Assembly: GCA_009823505.1 (NCBI GenBank)
Contig: VZQC01010399.1
Span: 1,334,193 to 1,398,192, forward strand
DNA: 64,000 nucleotides
Source of the DNA: Rhizomys pruinosus
Lineage: Eukaryota > Chordata > Mammalia > Rodentia > Spalacidae
Direction: 5' to 3'
The notes beneath the pieces were generated by a model. The model did not search any database, was not told where the DNA came from, and worked only from the letters and a program-made list of their open reading frames with translations. How positions within the stretch are numbered: position 1 is the first letter of the stretch; every line of letters begins with the position of its first letter. The position numbers were made by a program, and so were the translations under genes. Below are positions 63,852-64,000 of this stretch, one piece after another.

Positions 63852-63858
<7 letters not shown>
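61994..63858. repeat. 1865-bp segment, copy 2 of a direct duplication
   Basis: Offset 1866 from copy 1. Differences (copy 1/copy 2): 60723 A/G 62589, 60847 A/G 62713, 61031 T/A 62897, 61364 C/T 63230, 61521 T/C 63387, 61550 G/A 63416. I saw no indels. Confidence 0.97.
62626..62835 (-). pseudogene. Endogenous retrovirus pol fragment, copy 2
   Basis: Same relic as at 60760-60969, in the second copy of the duplicated segment. The encoded fragment is identical, because the one base difference inside it (62713) is synonymous. Confidence 0.8.
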
Positions 63859-63896
<38 letters not shown>

Positions 63897-64000
63897 GTCA
63901 GAAAATAACTTTGTGGGGTTGGTTCTCTCCTTCCACCTTTATATGATTCCCAGGGATTGAGATCAGGTTTTCAGGCTTGCAGTGCAAGCATCTCTATCCA
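63780..64000 (-). mobile_element. B3-like SINE with (GT)n, cut by window end
   Basis: TTTTAAAATTTATTTCTTATTG tail side, (GT)n at 63851-63894, then GGTCAGAAAATAACTTTGTG and TTCTCTCCTTCCACC in minus-strand B3 order. Copy 1 of the duplicated segment keeps only the part before the (GT)n. Confidence 0.75.

Noticed and set aside
59642..64000. CATSPERE exon preceding exon A
   Set aside because: No block with the expected preceding residues and a donor was found; the interval is repeats and the duplicated segment.

Overview
The window is mammalian nuclear DNA from a muroid rodent. It is packed with B1 (7SL-derived), B2/B3 and B4/RSINE1-like SINEs, short ID-like SINEs, MaLR-type LTRs and rodent LINE-1. 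The L1 ORF1 amino terminus, the 3' half of the B2 copies and a recurrent B2-B1 composite SINE do not look like the mouse or rat versions I know, so I infer a non-Mus, non-Rattus muroid. The exact species cannot be read from the sequence.

The only protein-coding gene I can support is on the minus strand. Five exons with GT-AG borders lie at 59641-59564, 34623-34517, 31337-30845, 18427-17950 and 6826-6384. Joined, they give 1599 nt (533 codons) in one uninterrupted frame. They match the extracellular part of CATSPERE, an auxiliary subunit of the sperm CatSper calcium channel. The first exons (signal peptide side, beyond 64000) and the last exons (transmembrane side, below 1) are outside the window. 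Everything else is intron.

Layout: 1-6.4 kb, tetranucleotide repeats and SINEs. 6.4-31.3 kb, three exons separated by SINE-rich introns, with a minus-strand L1 (25.7-28.0 kb) that keeps ORF1 and the endonuclease but has no reverse transcriptase, and a 5S rRNA pseudogene (30.6 kb). 31.3-34.6 kb, a short intron and another exon. 34.6-59.6 kb, one 25-kb intron with a TSD-flanked B1 trimer (41.1 kb), a 46-bp minisatellite (44.8 kb), a near-full-length but error-ridden L1 (46.1-51.9 kb), a second L1 3' end (52.6-54.1 kb), and fragments resembling Fubp1 and Cyp3a retropseudogenes (54.8-57.1 kb). 59.6-64 kb, the most 5' exon seen, then a 1865-bp segment present twice and joined by a single N.

Two stretches look like assembly problems. 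From about 45.46 to 51.89 kb, small indels and substitutions appear abruptly in a minisatellite, a SINE and an L1 alike, as in unpolished long-read gap filling. The 60128-61992 / 61994-63858 pair differs at six sites across 1865 bp around one N and looks like an unmerged haplotype or contig overlap. The most biologically interesting items are the composite B2-B1 SINE family, the B1 trimer, the L1 lacking its 3' half, and microsatellites placed at CATSPERE splice acceptors.
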